DNA of 64,000 bases from Nymphaea colorata (taxonomy: Eukaryota; Streptophyta; Magnoliopsida; Nymphaeales; Nymphaeaceae). The notes under the pieces are model-generated. The model did not search any database. It was not told the origin of the DNA and saw nothing but the letters and a program-made list of their open reading frames with translations. The first letter of the stretch is position 1; the number at the start of each line of letters is the position of its first letter. This document shows, piece after piece, positions 47,229 through 59,800 of the stretch. The position numbers and the translations under genes were made by a program. The stretch spans positions 28,809,206-28,873,205 of the forward strand of contig NC_045139.1 in NCBI RefSeq assembly GCF_008831285.2, written 5' to 3'.

Positions 47229-49449
47229 ATAATGATGCCGCAGATGACGCGGATGTTCGATGCTCTCTGCAGGTTGGAGACAAGGAGGCGAAGGGTAGCG
47301 TGAAGCTGGTGCGTGATAATCACATTCACGAGGACATCAACGCGAATGTGTCAATGGAATAAGTTAAAAGAAGACAGAGCAATGGTTCCTTCTAATTCGT
47401 CCTTTCTTTCTCGTGCCTTTCAATTTGTACCCACATGAAACTCAATCGACAAAGAGCCTGAATAATCCATTCCTGCGCATTGAATATCTGGCTTCATTGT
47501 TTTTCCCTCGGAAGCCTAATGTCCACACGCCCAAAGCATCAAGTCTGATCTCTTATTAGGGATAAGGATCGGCCGGCCTACCGTCATGGCCGCAATATCT
47601 TGTCCGCATTCCTGTGGTAAGCAATTATTTTGGAGGAGAGCAGGGTAGGCGGAGACTCATGGCTAGCTGATTTATAGTGTGCTTGACACTTTCTGGGCTG
47701 CCTAGCTGTAAGATATCATGTCTGACAGTGTATGTACAATGAAATATCTTGAGAGACAAAGTGCCGGGAGAGGAAAGTTAGATGCCAGCCTATATTGCAT
47801 CACACATGCACCGCTCAGCGCACACAATACACAGTACACCAAAAAAAAAAAGAGACATTTTTGAAATTATTGAAAAAGAATGTCCTTTTGAATCTTTTCA
47901 CTCTTTTCAATTTTCTTTTTTATTTTTATAAAAAGTTTTTTTTATCTGTTAAATGAAAGTATTCTCATGATGACCACACACAGGCGTACGAAAATTGCAT
48001 GCATATAATTACCAGCTTCGGAATAAGGATAGGAAACACCATTCAGCTTGGTCACACAGGTAAGTATCTAGAGCTTGGTATTCACTGCCTCTCAAAATGT
48101 TTTATTTTTCTTTAAAAAGTACTTTCAACTTTAGCCTGAAATTCACAGAACGCATCTGATTTTGTAAGCTATCATATACATCCAAGTATACCGAGAGAAC
48201 ACGTGCACAAAAATAATATAATAACAGTTATCAATCAAAGCTAATAGCACGCACATGGCCACAAATCAGAATAAATTAAATCCAATGGATGAGAAAAGTT
48301 CGCTTGTGAAGTGTAAAAAAAAACCGGTTTTTGGTTTTTACCCTGCTGACAGGCCACGCACACACTCTATTCACACGCAAGTCTACGAGAAAAAGGTAAA
48401 TCAAATCGTCTAGTTATCTGCTTGATGACCAAACTGCTGATGCACTGCTCGACCGGTACATGGACTTCCTTGTCAGTGTGGCCTATTATTCACGGAAAGA
48501 ATTGCTTCTTGATCTTGGGGTGTGAAAGGTAGAAAGATCTTGGGGAGCAACAATACTAATTAGAGGACCACATCTGAAAATGATGATTTACTAGCTGAAG
48601 TATTCTAGCATCATCATATAAAAATGGGTGAATCTTGAATTAGTTTCCAGATGGATGATTTTTGTCCGTCGTTCACAACTCAAAATCCTCTGCTTATGGC
48701 ATCCATATATAACAAAATTCGATCCTCCATTTACCAAGTCAACAAGGAAGATAGAGCCGTAATGTGCCTTCTTTAGTTCAGAAATTTGTTCTGCTAAGGG
48801 ATTCAAGTGCAGGGATGAATCGGAAACAACAAAGGCAACCATGCATAGAAACCAAGGTCCAGTCTTATTTGAATATATATCAAACTGACGGTGCACAGCT
48901 AAGTGCTGAACATAGTAGCGTCAGTCGAAGATTAGGGAGTACTATAGGTCCTTGGTTTTGATCCACGTAGTCTTGGCTTCAGAATTTCTTTTCGGAGCAG
49001 GGCTTTGGGCAGAAGGGCAAGACATCTGTGCATTGGCACTGCGGAGGAATGGACTTGGTGCATATGCAGCCTCTGCACCCCGGATAACAGTGGTCCTTAA
49101 CATCTAGGCAATGGCATTGTGGAGGAATCGACTTGGTGCAAGGACAAAGCGAGTCGCAGCATGGCTTCCAACGAGCATCTAAAACTGCACAACAGGAGAA
49201 AGAACAACACAACGGACTCAGAAATGCAAGAACAAATGGAACTTAGTTGAGTAATCATGACGAAAACCAACTCTCTTGTCACAGGAAAAGACAAAAGTTT
49301 CTTTCCAAAAAACCGCATGGTAAACGATTAATTGTAGACTCGAGAGTGGACGTCGATTTATCTCTGCACTCAAGTCGCTCAGAAATTATACAAATTAAAC
49401 ATGCGAGCACACGGAGAGCAGCCGTGCACCTTCATCCTCAGCGATGATT
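47229..49449. repeat. Segmental duplication, copy 1 (contains BBI gene 2)
   Basis: From AATGATGCCGCAGATGACGC at 47229 onward this segment matches 56168-64000 after removal of the young copia element. Shared blocks include GTGCGTGATAATCACATTCA, GGCCGGCCTACCGTCATGGC, a TTTTTGAAATTATTGAAAAA tract, and the BBI gene with its 3' flank. Between about 48190 and 48480 the two copies are unrelated, so one or both have had local replacements. Confidence 0.85.
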
Positions 49450-49547
49450 GAAAGGAGCGGCTTGTCCACTGCTGCATCAAGCCTGAGGACCGAGACAGCA
49501 AGAAGGATAGCCATGAAGGCAACCAGAACAGTACTCACTCCCCTCAT
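48979..49547 (-). CDS. BBI: Bowman-Birk protease inhibitor 2, double-headed (Lys/Lys)
   Basis: Two exons, 49547-49430 and 49184-48979, with a GT-AG intron at the same codon and phase as in BBI gene 1, encode 107 residues. Signal peptide about residues 1-26 (MRGVSTVLVAFMAILL...), short propeptide, then 14 cysteines at 48, 49, 53, 55, 63, 65, 72, 76, 79, 81, 89, 91, 98 and 102. Both loops are the canonical CTKSIPPQC, with P1 Lys57 and Lys83, so two trypsin sites are predicted. The TATA box lies at 49606-49613. A degenerate copia element begins about 550 bp upstream. BBIs guard seeds or tissues against proteases of insects, microbes or the plant itself; which applies here is unknown. Confidence 0.92.
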
Positions 49548-49605
49548 CTTGGCCTAATACAGTGCTCACACTTACTTCCCTGACGCATCCACGTGAAGGT
49601 GGGGC

Positions 49606-49613
49606 TATTTATA
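49606..49613 (-). promoter_or_regulatory. TATA box of BBI gene 2
   Basis: TATAAATA on the minus strand, 59-66 bp upstream of the ATG, conserved in sequence and position with BBI gene 1 and the pseudogene. Confidence 0.75.
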
Positions 49614-50098
49614 GACTGAGGACTCAGGAGTTGTGCCTTCTCACATGCATGCTTGCAAGCACCATCCCATCCAACTTGTTTCGGTAATTGACTGGAAGGC
49701 TGTACCATTGAGAACGTGTTGGATAAAAGAACTTGTACGCTTTCACATTTTGTATCTTTGCTCGACCGCTAAGGCAAGATGTCCTCTTCTTCAATTGGAG
49801 GATATTCTCTGCCATTGCAAATCCAATTATGTGGCCTACAAGCACAGGCCTCTTCTTATCGATTTTTCCTCTCCTGTATAGGTAAGTCTTAAACTACATC
49901 CACAAACGACGCTTTAAAGCCTTGAGTGGGTTTTCTCAGAGCCTCTGACGTTTAAGTTTCCCCTCAACGCACAATGAACATGTTGTTTGCTGCTTCTCCG
50001 TCATATGAGAGAGAGGAAAAAAAGAAGAGGAGGGTTTGTTACTCGCCTGCCAATGGTTTTTAGAATATGCATTCTACCTAAATATGAATGATGACTCA

Positions 50099-50382
50099 TG
50101 TGAATTAATGTTCTTAGGAGGGATGACACGTTGGAGAGGAACAAGAAAGGAATTTTATCAATGGAACGAGGTTATTTCTTTATTGAAAATCAAGACCATA
50201 TATACAATAGCTTCACAACGGTAACGAGCTAGCTCTCCTTCATTCACGTAACAAAGTTTTCTAAAATACATTTGATATCTGAGGCAAGTTGAGGTGGAGA
50301 GCCTTGACATGAACGTTGAGATGGACGTTGAGATGAGGTGAACGTTGTAAAGTGTGAACGTTGTAAAGCTTTTCTTTTAACA
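50099..50382 (-). repeat. 3' LTR of element B
   Basis: 284 bp bounded by TGTTAAAAG and TTCACA on the element strand (TG...CA). It contains repeated AACGTTG words. It matches 54830-55112. Confidence 0.93.
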
Positions 50383-50392
50383 CTCCCCCTTC
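50383..50392 (-). promoter_or_regulatory. Polypurine tract of element B
   Basis: GAAGGGGGAG on the element strand, directly next to the 3' LTR; it would prime plus-strand DNA synthesis. Confidence 0.8.
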
Positions 50393-53300
50393 AAACATGT
50401 GTGTAAAGATTGACGACACTAAGTTTGAACAATAGATGATAAAAACCTTCTTTTCCTAATGCTTTAGTAAATAAGTCTGTCAGCTGGTCTTTGCTTCGAA
50501 TATAGCATGTGCGTATTGTCCCCTGAAACAATTTTTCTCGTACGATGTGACAATCTAGTTCAATATGTTTCGTACGTTCATGAAAAACTGGGTTTACAGC
50601 TATATGTAATACTGCTTGATTGTCACAGAAAATCATTACTGGATGTAGTTGGCTTACTCCAAACTCGTTCAATAGATATCTTAACCATGTTATTTCACAT
50701 ATCACATTAGCCATGGATCTATATTCAGCTTCAGCAAAGGATAGTGATACTGTTTGTTGTGTCTTTGACTTCCAAGATATGGGAACTGGGCCAAGAAACA
50801 CACAATAGCCAGTGACAGATCATCGCGCGTTTGATGGCAGGTAGCCCAATCTGAATCACAAAAGGCACTTAACTGCAAACTATTCTCTTTACTCATTAGG
50901 ATGCCTTGGCATGGATTTTTCTTGAGATACCGAATCACTCGAAATGCTGCTTGTAGGTGGGGTATTCGTGGTTGTTGCATGAACCTGCTTAGGACGTGTA
51001 CGGCATATTGTATATCTGGGCATGTAATGCTGAGATAGATTAATCTCCCAACAAGTCGGCCATATTGTGTTGAATCCTTGATGTAGTCTCCATGATGTTC
51101 GTCCAACCCATGTTTTTGTTCCATTGTCGTTTCTGTTGGTTTTGCTCTCAAAAGACCTGTTTCATGAATAATATCTAGAGCATATTTTTGTTGTGAGAGA
51201 TATATTCCCTTTGAAGAACGGACAATTTCAATTCCCAAAAAATACTTAGGTTTGCCTAAGTCTTTCATGTGGAACTTTCTACATAGAAATGATTTGAAGT
51301 TATCAATTGCATCCTTCACATTTCCTGCAATTGTCAAGTCATCAACGTATACAAGAATGGCAAGAAAAATTTTATCACGCTTGAGTGTGAAAAGGGAGTG
51401 ATCAGCTTTAGATTGCATAAATCATACCCTTCTAGAGCAGTTGAAAGCTTGTGAAACCAATTTCTTGGATATTGTTTTAAGCCATAAAGAGATTTATGTA
51501 ATTTACATACCTGATTCTCCTCCTGTTTGACATACCCTTGATGTATTTTCAGATAGACTTCTTCATGCAAGTCGTCATGTAGGAAAGCATTATTGACGTC
51601 CATTTGGCACATGATCCAATCTTGATTAGCTGCTATAGTAAAAAGAGTATGTACCATGACCATTTTGGCAACCGGAGCGAAAGTTTCATTATAGTCCAAT
51701 CCCTCTTGTTGAGCATATCATTTGGCCACCAGCCTAGCCTTGTAACACTCTATGGATCCATCTGATTTTAGTTTAATCTTATAAACTCATTTGCACCCGA
51801 TTGGTTTCACTCCGTTTGGAAGTGTAGTAATAGTCCAAGTCTTGTTTTCTTGTAAGGCACGAATCTCACTATCCATGGCGTCTCTTCATTCCTTATGTTG
51901 AGTTGCTTCTTCAAAGGTTTGTGGCTCAGACTTGGAAACAAAAGATGTGAGAAATGCAAAATGATTACTAGAGAAACGATGAAAAGAAATAAATTTTCTT
52001 ATAGAATACCTCGTTCCTTGTTGATAACCTGATTTGGATATGTCGTTGGTTGAGGGTGAGGTAAGAAGCGAACATTGGAAATCTTTTAACCATACTGTTG
52101 GTTTTCTTACACGGGTAGATCTCTTAGATACTAAAGATGGATTTGGATATGAATCTGGATCAACCGAAGATAGGTTTGGTTCATTTAAAGATGGATCTAG
52201 ATCTGGATCAAATGATGATAGGTTTGGTTCATTGGTTTCTAGATCAATGTGTTCTACATTAAGGGGGCTAGAAATGGATGTGTCATTCCTTATAGCCTGT
52301 GTAGGATAGATGTCTAGATCATAAGGAATGGGTAAAGCGATACATCTTTCACCAATTTTTTTATTTTGAAAGGAAAAATATTTTCATGAAAGATTACATC
52401 GCGACTAACAAACACTTTGTTTGTCTCAAGATCATAAAGTTTATAAGCTTTTTGCCCTTCAGGGTACCCAATGAAAATGCACTTAATCGCTCTAGAATCA
52501 AATTTGGTTTTGTTTTGGAAAGTATTTGTGGCATAACATAAGGATAAAAAAACTCTAAAATGTTTGATGTTTGGTTTCTTGCCAAATAATATTTCAAAGG
52601 GAGATTTTTCATTTAGTTTTGAAGATGGTATGCGATTAATTAGATAGGTGGCTGTCAAAACACATTCACCCTAAAAATGCAAAGGTAAGTTAGTTTCAAA
52701 ACGTAAGGCCCTTGCAACTTCAAGAAAATGGCGGTGTTTATGTTCCACTACGCCATTTTGTTGAGGAGTAGCCACACAACTATGTTGATGAGTGGTACCT
52801 TGTTTTTGTAAAAAATCTTTCATTTCATATGAAAAAAATTCAGTCCCATTATCCGTTCGCAAAGATTTAATTTGACAATTAAACTGTGTTTTAATCAAAG
52901 CAAAAAAAAATTTGATAAGATGCAAGGTTTCATATTTATGCCTCATTAACAAAATTCAAGTGGCACAAGAGTAATCATCTACAATGCTAAGAAAATAATG
53001 TGAACCGGAAATAGTGGATTGAGCATACGGGCCCCAAATATCACAATGAATTAAATCAAAAGGTTGCGTCGTAGATATTTCACTCAAACCAAACTTAAGT
53101 CGAGTTTGTTTTGCTCGATGACAAGCATCACAAACATAGTCATCATTCACATCAAAGTTTAAATCTAAATAATTGTTCACTATCTTTAAGCGAGAATGTG
53201 AAACGTGACCTAATCTTTTATGCCAAAGTTCATGAGTAGAAACGGCAAGACAAGCTTGAACAAATGGTGGTCTTTGTTGGAGAACGTACAGTCCACCTTT

Positions 53301-54816
53301 CACCTCACCCTGCCCAATCGTCATCTTCGATTCCAGGTCCAGTGTAATACAATGATCAGGTAGGAAAGTTATGGAACAATTTAAATTTTTAGTTAATTCA
53401 CTAACTGAAAGTAAATTAACGTTAAAAGATAAAATGCATAATACATCATTCGCTTCAAACAAAGGCAATGATAGTTTACCCGCCTGATGAACTGGAATTG
53501 TTTTTCCATTTGGTAATGTCACAGGAACATTGCATGATTTTAAACTTTGGAGCATATTTTCGTCAGCACATATATGGCGACTCGCTCCCAAATCAATAAT
53601 CCAAGTACGAGATTGAGTATTAATAGAACAAACATTACCTCCATGAACTACGTTACCTGCAAAGTTGATATTGGTCTGTTGGTTTTTTTACCAAGGATAG
53701 CAATTTGTGATATTCTTCAAGTGTAAATGCTGGAGCAGAACCTTTAGTATCTAGTCCTCCACAACCTAGACTCCCAACACCATCAAAGGAAGTCAGTTTA
53801 ACATAAAGTGCATAGTTTCTTTGAGACACATTAGCTGCAATTGGCGATTTAAAATTAGGATCATACAAGTGATGTCTTGGAGCGTACCCAATGAGTTTGA
53901 AGCACTTTTCTTTAATGTGTCCAATTCCTCGACAGTGGCTACAAACAGGCCGATTTTGGCGTCCTCCTTTGTTTCTATGAAATCCTCCATAGTCAACATC
54001 GTGACTGGTTTGTTTAACATGCTCACTTTGCTTGACCGCCAAGGCTGCAGTCCCTCCACTAGCTGAACCAGAACACCGTGCCTCACGCTGTTTTTCTTCT
54101 TGGAGGACCATCGCATAAACTTTGTTGACATTGAGAAGGGGATCAAGAAGTAAAATCTGGCCTCTAACAACATTATAAGAATCATTGAGACCCATTTAGA
54201 ATTGGATAGCACGTTCCCTTTGGATTTGTTCCGAATACGACTTCATGGCCCCACAAAAGCACATGGGAATAAGAGAATATGAACTAAGCTCGTCCCAAAG
54301 AGCCTTTAATTTGGTAAAATATAATGCAACAGTCATAGTATCCTGTTGTAGACGACTAATAGCACTCTGGATTTGATAGATCCGAGGAGCGAGACTTTGA
54401 GTAAATCGTTCTCGCAAATCTTCCCAACCTCTCTAACATTAATCGAATAAATAACACTCTCTACAATGTCTTTGTTGACTGAATTCAAGATCCAAGAAAG
54501 TATCATATTGGTGGACCGAACCCATAGATGATAGCTTGGATCATCCTTTTTTGGTTTCTTGATAGAACCATCAATGAAACCAATTTTGTTTTTTTACTCA
54601 AAGAGCCATCAACATGGCTCTACTCCACATCCCATAATTTTTCCCATTAAAATGTTGCGAAACCAAGACATTTCCAGGGTTGTCTGAATGGTGAATAAAG
54701 AAAGGGTTAGACATCACCTGGGATAGATATGCGCCATTGGGATCAACATAAACGACATCATCTGCCTTTCGTCTATCGCTATTCTCATCAACTCCACGGT
54801 CTGCCATTGCCCTCAT
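50391..54816 (-). pseudogene. Copia gag-pol of element B, inactivated
   Basis: Coding remnants in order on the minus strand: gag N-terminus with GKNYGMWSRAM (54816-54598); gag core and zinc knuckle CSHCRGIGHIKEKC (54417-53653); protease and pre-integrase region (53591-52956); integrase with TDNGTEF and QQNGVVEHKHR (52952-52314); reverse transcriptase with NAFLHDDLHEEVYLK and LVYVDDLTIAGN (51699-50702); RNase H with CDNQAVLH and FHERTKHIELD (50801-50391). The pieces lie in at least three frames with several stops, so no polyprotein can be made. The protease active site reads DLGAS where DSGAS is usual, a further lesion at a catalytic motif. Confidence 0.9.
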
Positions 54817-54817
54817 T

Positions 54818-54829
54818 GCTCTGATACCA
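54818..54829 (-). promoter_or_regulatory. Primer-binding site of element B
   Basis: TGGTATCAGAGC on the element strand, directly abutting the 5' LTR. This is the usual initiator-methionine tRNA complement of plant copia elements. Confidence 0.9.
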
Positions 54830-55112
54830 TGTGAATTAATTTTCTTATGAGGGATGACACGTTGAAGAGGAACAAGAAAGGAATTTTATCAATGCAAAGA
54901 GGTTATTTCTTTATTGAAAATCAAGACCATATATACAATAGCTTCACAACGGTAAGGAGCGAGCTCCCCTTCATTCACTTAACAAAGTTTTCTAAAATAC
55001 ATTGGATATTTGAGGCAAGTTGAGGTGGAGAGCCTTGACATGAACGTTGAGATGGACGTTGAGATGAGGTGAACGTTGTAAAGCGTGAACGTTGTAAAGC
55101 TTTCCTTTAACA
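54830..55112 (-). repeat. 5' LTR of element B
   Basis: 283 bp, the partner of 50099-50382. It starts next to the primer-binding site and ends next to the ACTCA target duplication. Confidence 0.93.
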
Positions 55113-55117
55113 ACTCA

Positions 55118-56167
55118 AGGATCACACATTTCATCCATGAAGGTTGTTCGATACATTGTAATGAATTGTTGAGAGAAAAACAAAGAGAAAAAAGTGATTG
55201 ACATTTTTGTTATATAATATTAACTAACATATTTTTCTCTGGTTTTTTCTCAATCATCTACCACACCACAATGAGTCTGAGTCATAAAAAAAAAAATCAA
55301 ATTGATCTAACATCTATTAAGGTATTAACGAGCAATGAACATCATTAAAAAAATGTGAAAGCAAAAACTAAAATTTTTTTACGTCATTCAGAGAAAAGCC
55401 CCTTGCGTCCACGCCCAAAGCACAATCGATTTCTTATGTTTTTGAAATAAAATACAAGAATGGATCGTGTTTTACATGTCTAGAAAAAGAAAGCCTAATG
55501 GAAATAGCTTCCGTACATGGCTTAAATAAAATTGGATCTTCGACAACCCATGGGACATGAAGCGGCCGGCTCCATCCTCCGCTTCCTTCCACGAGAAACA
55601 TCTTCCATCAAGCCCCTGATTTTACACGACATCTTCTTACTAGAATATACCTACCGAACAATTCCTGCGTTAACATATATTTTTTTCCCGGTCGACATCT
55701 GTGCATATGTATATTTTACATTATCTATAATTCTTTCCCCCTTAACATCTACATTTGTTTTACATCTTTCTATAATCCTTTCGCGGTCAACGTCTGCATT
55801 TATTTATTTGGCAGGCATATGACAGGGTTCACCTTTGGAACCATTCGTAGCACATACTACCACGTTTATATACCCGTATATGAATGATTGAGACGTAGGA
55901 GATGAACCACACGACCCAATTACCTACTTTAATTTGGAATCTAAATGAATTGATCAATACATCCAATTAGTGAAACGATTTCAAATTGGACCCAATAAAG
56001 AGATTCCGCCGCAGATTTGATATGCAGTTCCACAATTAAATCGAAATCTGAAATGAGTAGCCAATAAAAGTATAATGACATTGCATATGAATGCGAATAT
56101 GAATCTAGATAGTGAAAAAAAATTTGAAAGGAATAATGGGGAGCAGGAATGACTTTGGGACGCTAAT
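55118..56167. other. Spacer between the two copia elements
   Basis: No gene is recognised. The stretch contains a MITE-like repeat (55166-55255) and AT-rich unique DNA. It does not match the DNA to the left of 47229, so the segmental duplication begins at its right end. Confidence 0.5.
55166..55255. mobile_element. Short MITE-like repeat, copy 2
   Basis: The left end TTGTTGAGAGAAAAACAAAG and right end TTTTTTCTCAATC are near-inverted repeats. The interior word GTGATTGACATTTTTGTTAT matches the copy at 486-571. Confidence 0.55.
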
Positions 56168-56198
56168 TAATGATGCCGCCGCAGATGGACGCGGATAT

Positions 56199-56745
56199 TG
56201 TTAAGAGTCAGCACCGACTCAAGAATCATCACCGACTCTCACGAAGCATCTTAAACCTCCTCTTTTATGTCGGTGCATGTAATGATTACATGAAATAAAA
56301 AATAAAAAAATATAGAAAGTGGTGGATTCTTCCACCACCGACTAAGTAATCCCTATAAATAGGGGATGAGGGCCATGTTGAGGTGTACGTGTGAAAAAAG
56401 AGTGAGTGTGTGTGAAAAAATTGTGAGTGTGGTTGAGTCATTTATGTGCTCACTTTGTGAGCGTGTGAGGTGTGTGAGCTTGTGAGGTGTGTCAGAGTTG
56501 TGCTCAGTGCAAGAGCGTCGGGTTTGGAGGTATTTAGGTGTGGAAGTTCACTACGTGAGCGAGGTGAGTTTTTCTTGAGCCTCCTTGTAATGTTTATTTT
56601 GATGAATGAATAGTTGATATTTTAAAGTATACTCTTTCAAAGTTATTATTGAGTATCATTTTGGACGTCGAGACTCTGCTAGATTTTCTCTGCATAAATT
56701 TGAGTTTGTAGCTGAGTTATAGGGCCCGCATTACGTTTTCCAACA
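56199..56745 (+). repeat. 5' LTR of element A
   Basis: 547 bp, TGTTAAGAG to TTCCAACA. It holds a TATA box (TATAAATA from 56354) within CCCTATAAATAGGGG, followed by a GTGTGAG-rich stretch that is probably transcribed leader. Confidence 0.95.
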
Positions 56746-56747
56746 AT

Positions 56748-56759
56748 TGGTATCAGGGC
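56748..56759 (+). promoter_or_regulatory. Primer-binding site of element A
   Basis: TGGTATCAGGGC, two bases after the LTR, complementary to the 3' end of initiator-Met tRNA with one mismatch against the usual TGGTATCAGAGC. Confidence 0.85.
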
Positions 56760-56808
56760 CAGGTTCTGTCCGAAGGCCGATTTATTGGAATAGATATATC
56801 CTGAAGTT

Positions 56809-59800
56809 ATGGCGGCATTAGCGGTTGCATTAAACAATATTGAGAAACTTAACAATAGCAATTATGGCTATTTGAAATCATGTATGGAGTCGTATTTTCT
56901 AGGACAGGAATTATGGGAGATAGTATTGGGATCAGACACTAATATTCCTGTCGACGAGGAAGCGAAGAAGAAATGGATGATCAAAGCAGGAAAAGCTTTA
57001 TTTGCAATTAAGGTATCAATCGAGAAAGATTTATTAGAGCATATACGAGATGCTACGACTCCTAAAGAAGCATGGGATGCTTTTGCAACCTTATTTTCAC
57101 GAGCTAATGATGCCCGCCTACAATTATTAGAAAATGATTTAGCTACATTAACTCAGGGAAGCATGTCGATAGCAGAATATTTTATGAAGGTTAAAAATAT
57201 TTGTAGAGAGATATCTCAAATCGACCCTGAGTCTAAAATCAGTGAGGCCCGTATGCGGAGAATACTTATTCACGGACTTCGTCCAGAATTTGGCAGTTTC
57301 ATAATTGGTGTTCAAGGCTGGCCAGTTCAACCAACTTTGTTGGAGTTAGAAAATCTCTTGATCAATCAAGAAACATTAGCGAAACAAATGGTCGGGCTTT
57401 CTCTCAAGGGAAATAATGAGGAAGCTTTGTTTAGTAAGGGTCAGAGATCACGATGGCCAGCTAAGCCAGTCATTAGGTCTCCAAGTAGGAACATTGATGA
57501 CAAGAAAGAGAAAAATGTACAAAAGAAAACAAGAGAAACTACACAGCAGTGGAGACCAAAGGTAAAATGTTTTAGATGTGGGAAATTGGGTCATATTGCT
57601 CGTGACTGCAGAGTGAGAATAAATGAAGGAAATGCAGTCATGATAAGTAAGCAAGATGGGGGAGCTAATGAGACTGTACAGAAAAGTTCATTTTTGTACT
57701 CAATGGAGGTTAAAGAGGATGTTAAACAAGAAAGATGCAATTCCGCCCATATAAAACCTCCAAAAGAAAAAGAAGAGAAGATCAATTATCAAACTGATTG
57801 GATAATTGATTCTGGATGCTCAAATCATATGACTGGTGATGAAAACAAGTTTGTAAGTCTGAAAGAATATGATGGAAATCGAGTTGTTGTTACTGCTAAC
57901 AACACAAAGCTCCCAGTGGCACATATTGGAGAAGCAGAGATTATAGCCAACTTCGGTAAAGACCGGATTTTACGGAACGTTTACCATGTTCCAGGAATGA
58001 CAAAGAATTTGTTGTCTGTGCCACAACTTACAGCTTTAGGGCACTATGTTGTGTTCGGCCCAAATGATGTAAAAGTTTATAAGGATGCAGATGTTCAAGG
58101 AACTCCCATGTTTGAAGGAAGGAAAGTTGAGTCAATATATGTCTTGTCAGCAGAAACAGCATATATTGACAAAGCAAAGAAGCATGACACTGCAGATATC
58201 TGGCATGAGAGACTCGCTCATGTTAGATACAACAAACTTCAGGAGATGTCTAATAAGGGGCAGTTGATTGGCCTGCCCAAGTTTGAGGTACAAACTGACA
58301 AAGTATGCCCAGGATGTCAGTATGGAAAGGCGCACAGGAGGCCATACAAAGAATCAAAATATAGAGCTAAAGCGCCATTCGAACTTGTGCATTCAGACGT
58401 ATTCGGCAAAGTACCAGACCCATCAGTTGGAGGTAAGTGGTATTTTATCACTTTTATTGATGACTTTTCAAGATATACTTGGGTCTATTTTATGAAAGAA
58501 AAGTCTGAAGCACTTGAAAAGTTTAAGGAGTTTCACCAAATGGTGCAAAAAGAACTTGGGCATAGAATTCGGTGTCTACAAACCGATAATGGTGGCGAAT
58601 ATACATCCAACATGTTTATGACATACTTGAGACAACATGGCATTCGAAGACAATTCACATGTGCCTATACGCCACAGCAAAATGGAGTGGCAGAAAGGAA
58701 AAATCGCCACATAGCAGAAACATGTCGAAGCATGATGCATGCAAAGAACATGCCACCAAGATTTTGGGCCGAGTGTGTCAGTACCGCTGTACACGTAATC
58801 AATCGATTACCAATGCCGAGATTTAATTTTAAATCTCCATATGAAATGCTCCATAAAAAGAAGCCATCTGTGACTTATTTTAGAGTATTTGGTTGTGTAT
58901 GTTATGTTTTTATATCTGAGCAGCACAGGACTAAGTTCGACAAAAAGGCACAGAAGTGTGTCTTTGTCGGATATGACCCATATCGGAAAGGATGGAGATG
59001 TGCTAATCCTAGCACATGACAAGTTTATATTTCTCGCGACGTCATCTTCGATGAAGCATCATCGTGGTGGTCAGAAGAAAAGAAGACGCTTCCAGACTCT
59101 CCAGTTCTTGGAAGAGACGTTCAACACAAAATACAATTTGAGATTAATCAAGGAGAGCCTGAGCTTGAAGACACAGAAGCAAGACAACCAGATAAAGAAA
59201 TTCATTGCACAAGGCAAGAAGAACGTACAGATCCATGGAGAACAGGAGTCAGTCATATCCAACAAAGAACTGCAGAAGAAGAAAGACCATCACAATTTGA
59301 AGAGCCAGAAGGAGCAACGATAGCTCTAAGAAGATCAACGAGAATACCAAAACCAAATCCAAAATATGTAGATGCAGACTGTGCCATCATGGAGGAGATC
59401 GAGCCAGCTTCTTTTGAAGAAGCAAAAGATGTTGAAAAGTGGCAATCAGCAATGAAAGATGAAATGAAGTCACTAGAACATAACGAAACTTGGGAGCTCG
59501 TTCCAAAGCCTAGAGGAGTAAAGCCTATTACTTGTAAGTGGGTTTACAAAATAAAAAGAAAGACAGATGGCTCAGTTGATAGATACAAGGCTCGACTAGT
59601 TGCGAGAGGATTTTCTCAACAATATAAAATTGACTTTGAAGAAACTTTTAGTCCTGTTGCGAAAATCACATCCGTACGTGTTCTGATAGCCATTGCTGCA
59701 AGCAAATCCTGGACGCTATGGCAAATGGATGTGAAAAATGCATTCTTATATGGAGATCTCGACCATGAAATCTGTATGGAGCAACCTGAAGGATTCAAAT

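Larger units (their letters stand above)
50099..55112 (-). mobile_element. Degenerate Ty1/copia LTR retrotransposon B
   Basis: A full-structure element on the minus strand, flanked by the 5-bp target duplication ACTCA (50094-50098 and 55113-55117). LTRs are 50099-50382 and 54830-55112. The interior has a primer-binding site, polypurine tract, and gag, protease, integrase, reverse transcriptase and RNase H remnants in that order, which is the copia order. By eye the LTRs differ at about 13 of 283 positions plus an indel, so it is clearly older than element A. Confidence 0.93.

Noticed and set aside
47156-47362. Small open frame ending NHIHEDINANVSME, partly conserved in the duplicate at 61497-61601
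   Set aside because: The duplicate has a frameshift, and most differences would change amino acids, so no coding constraint is seen.
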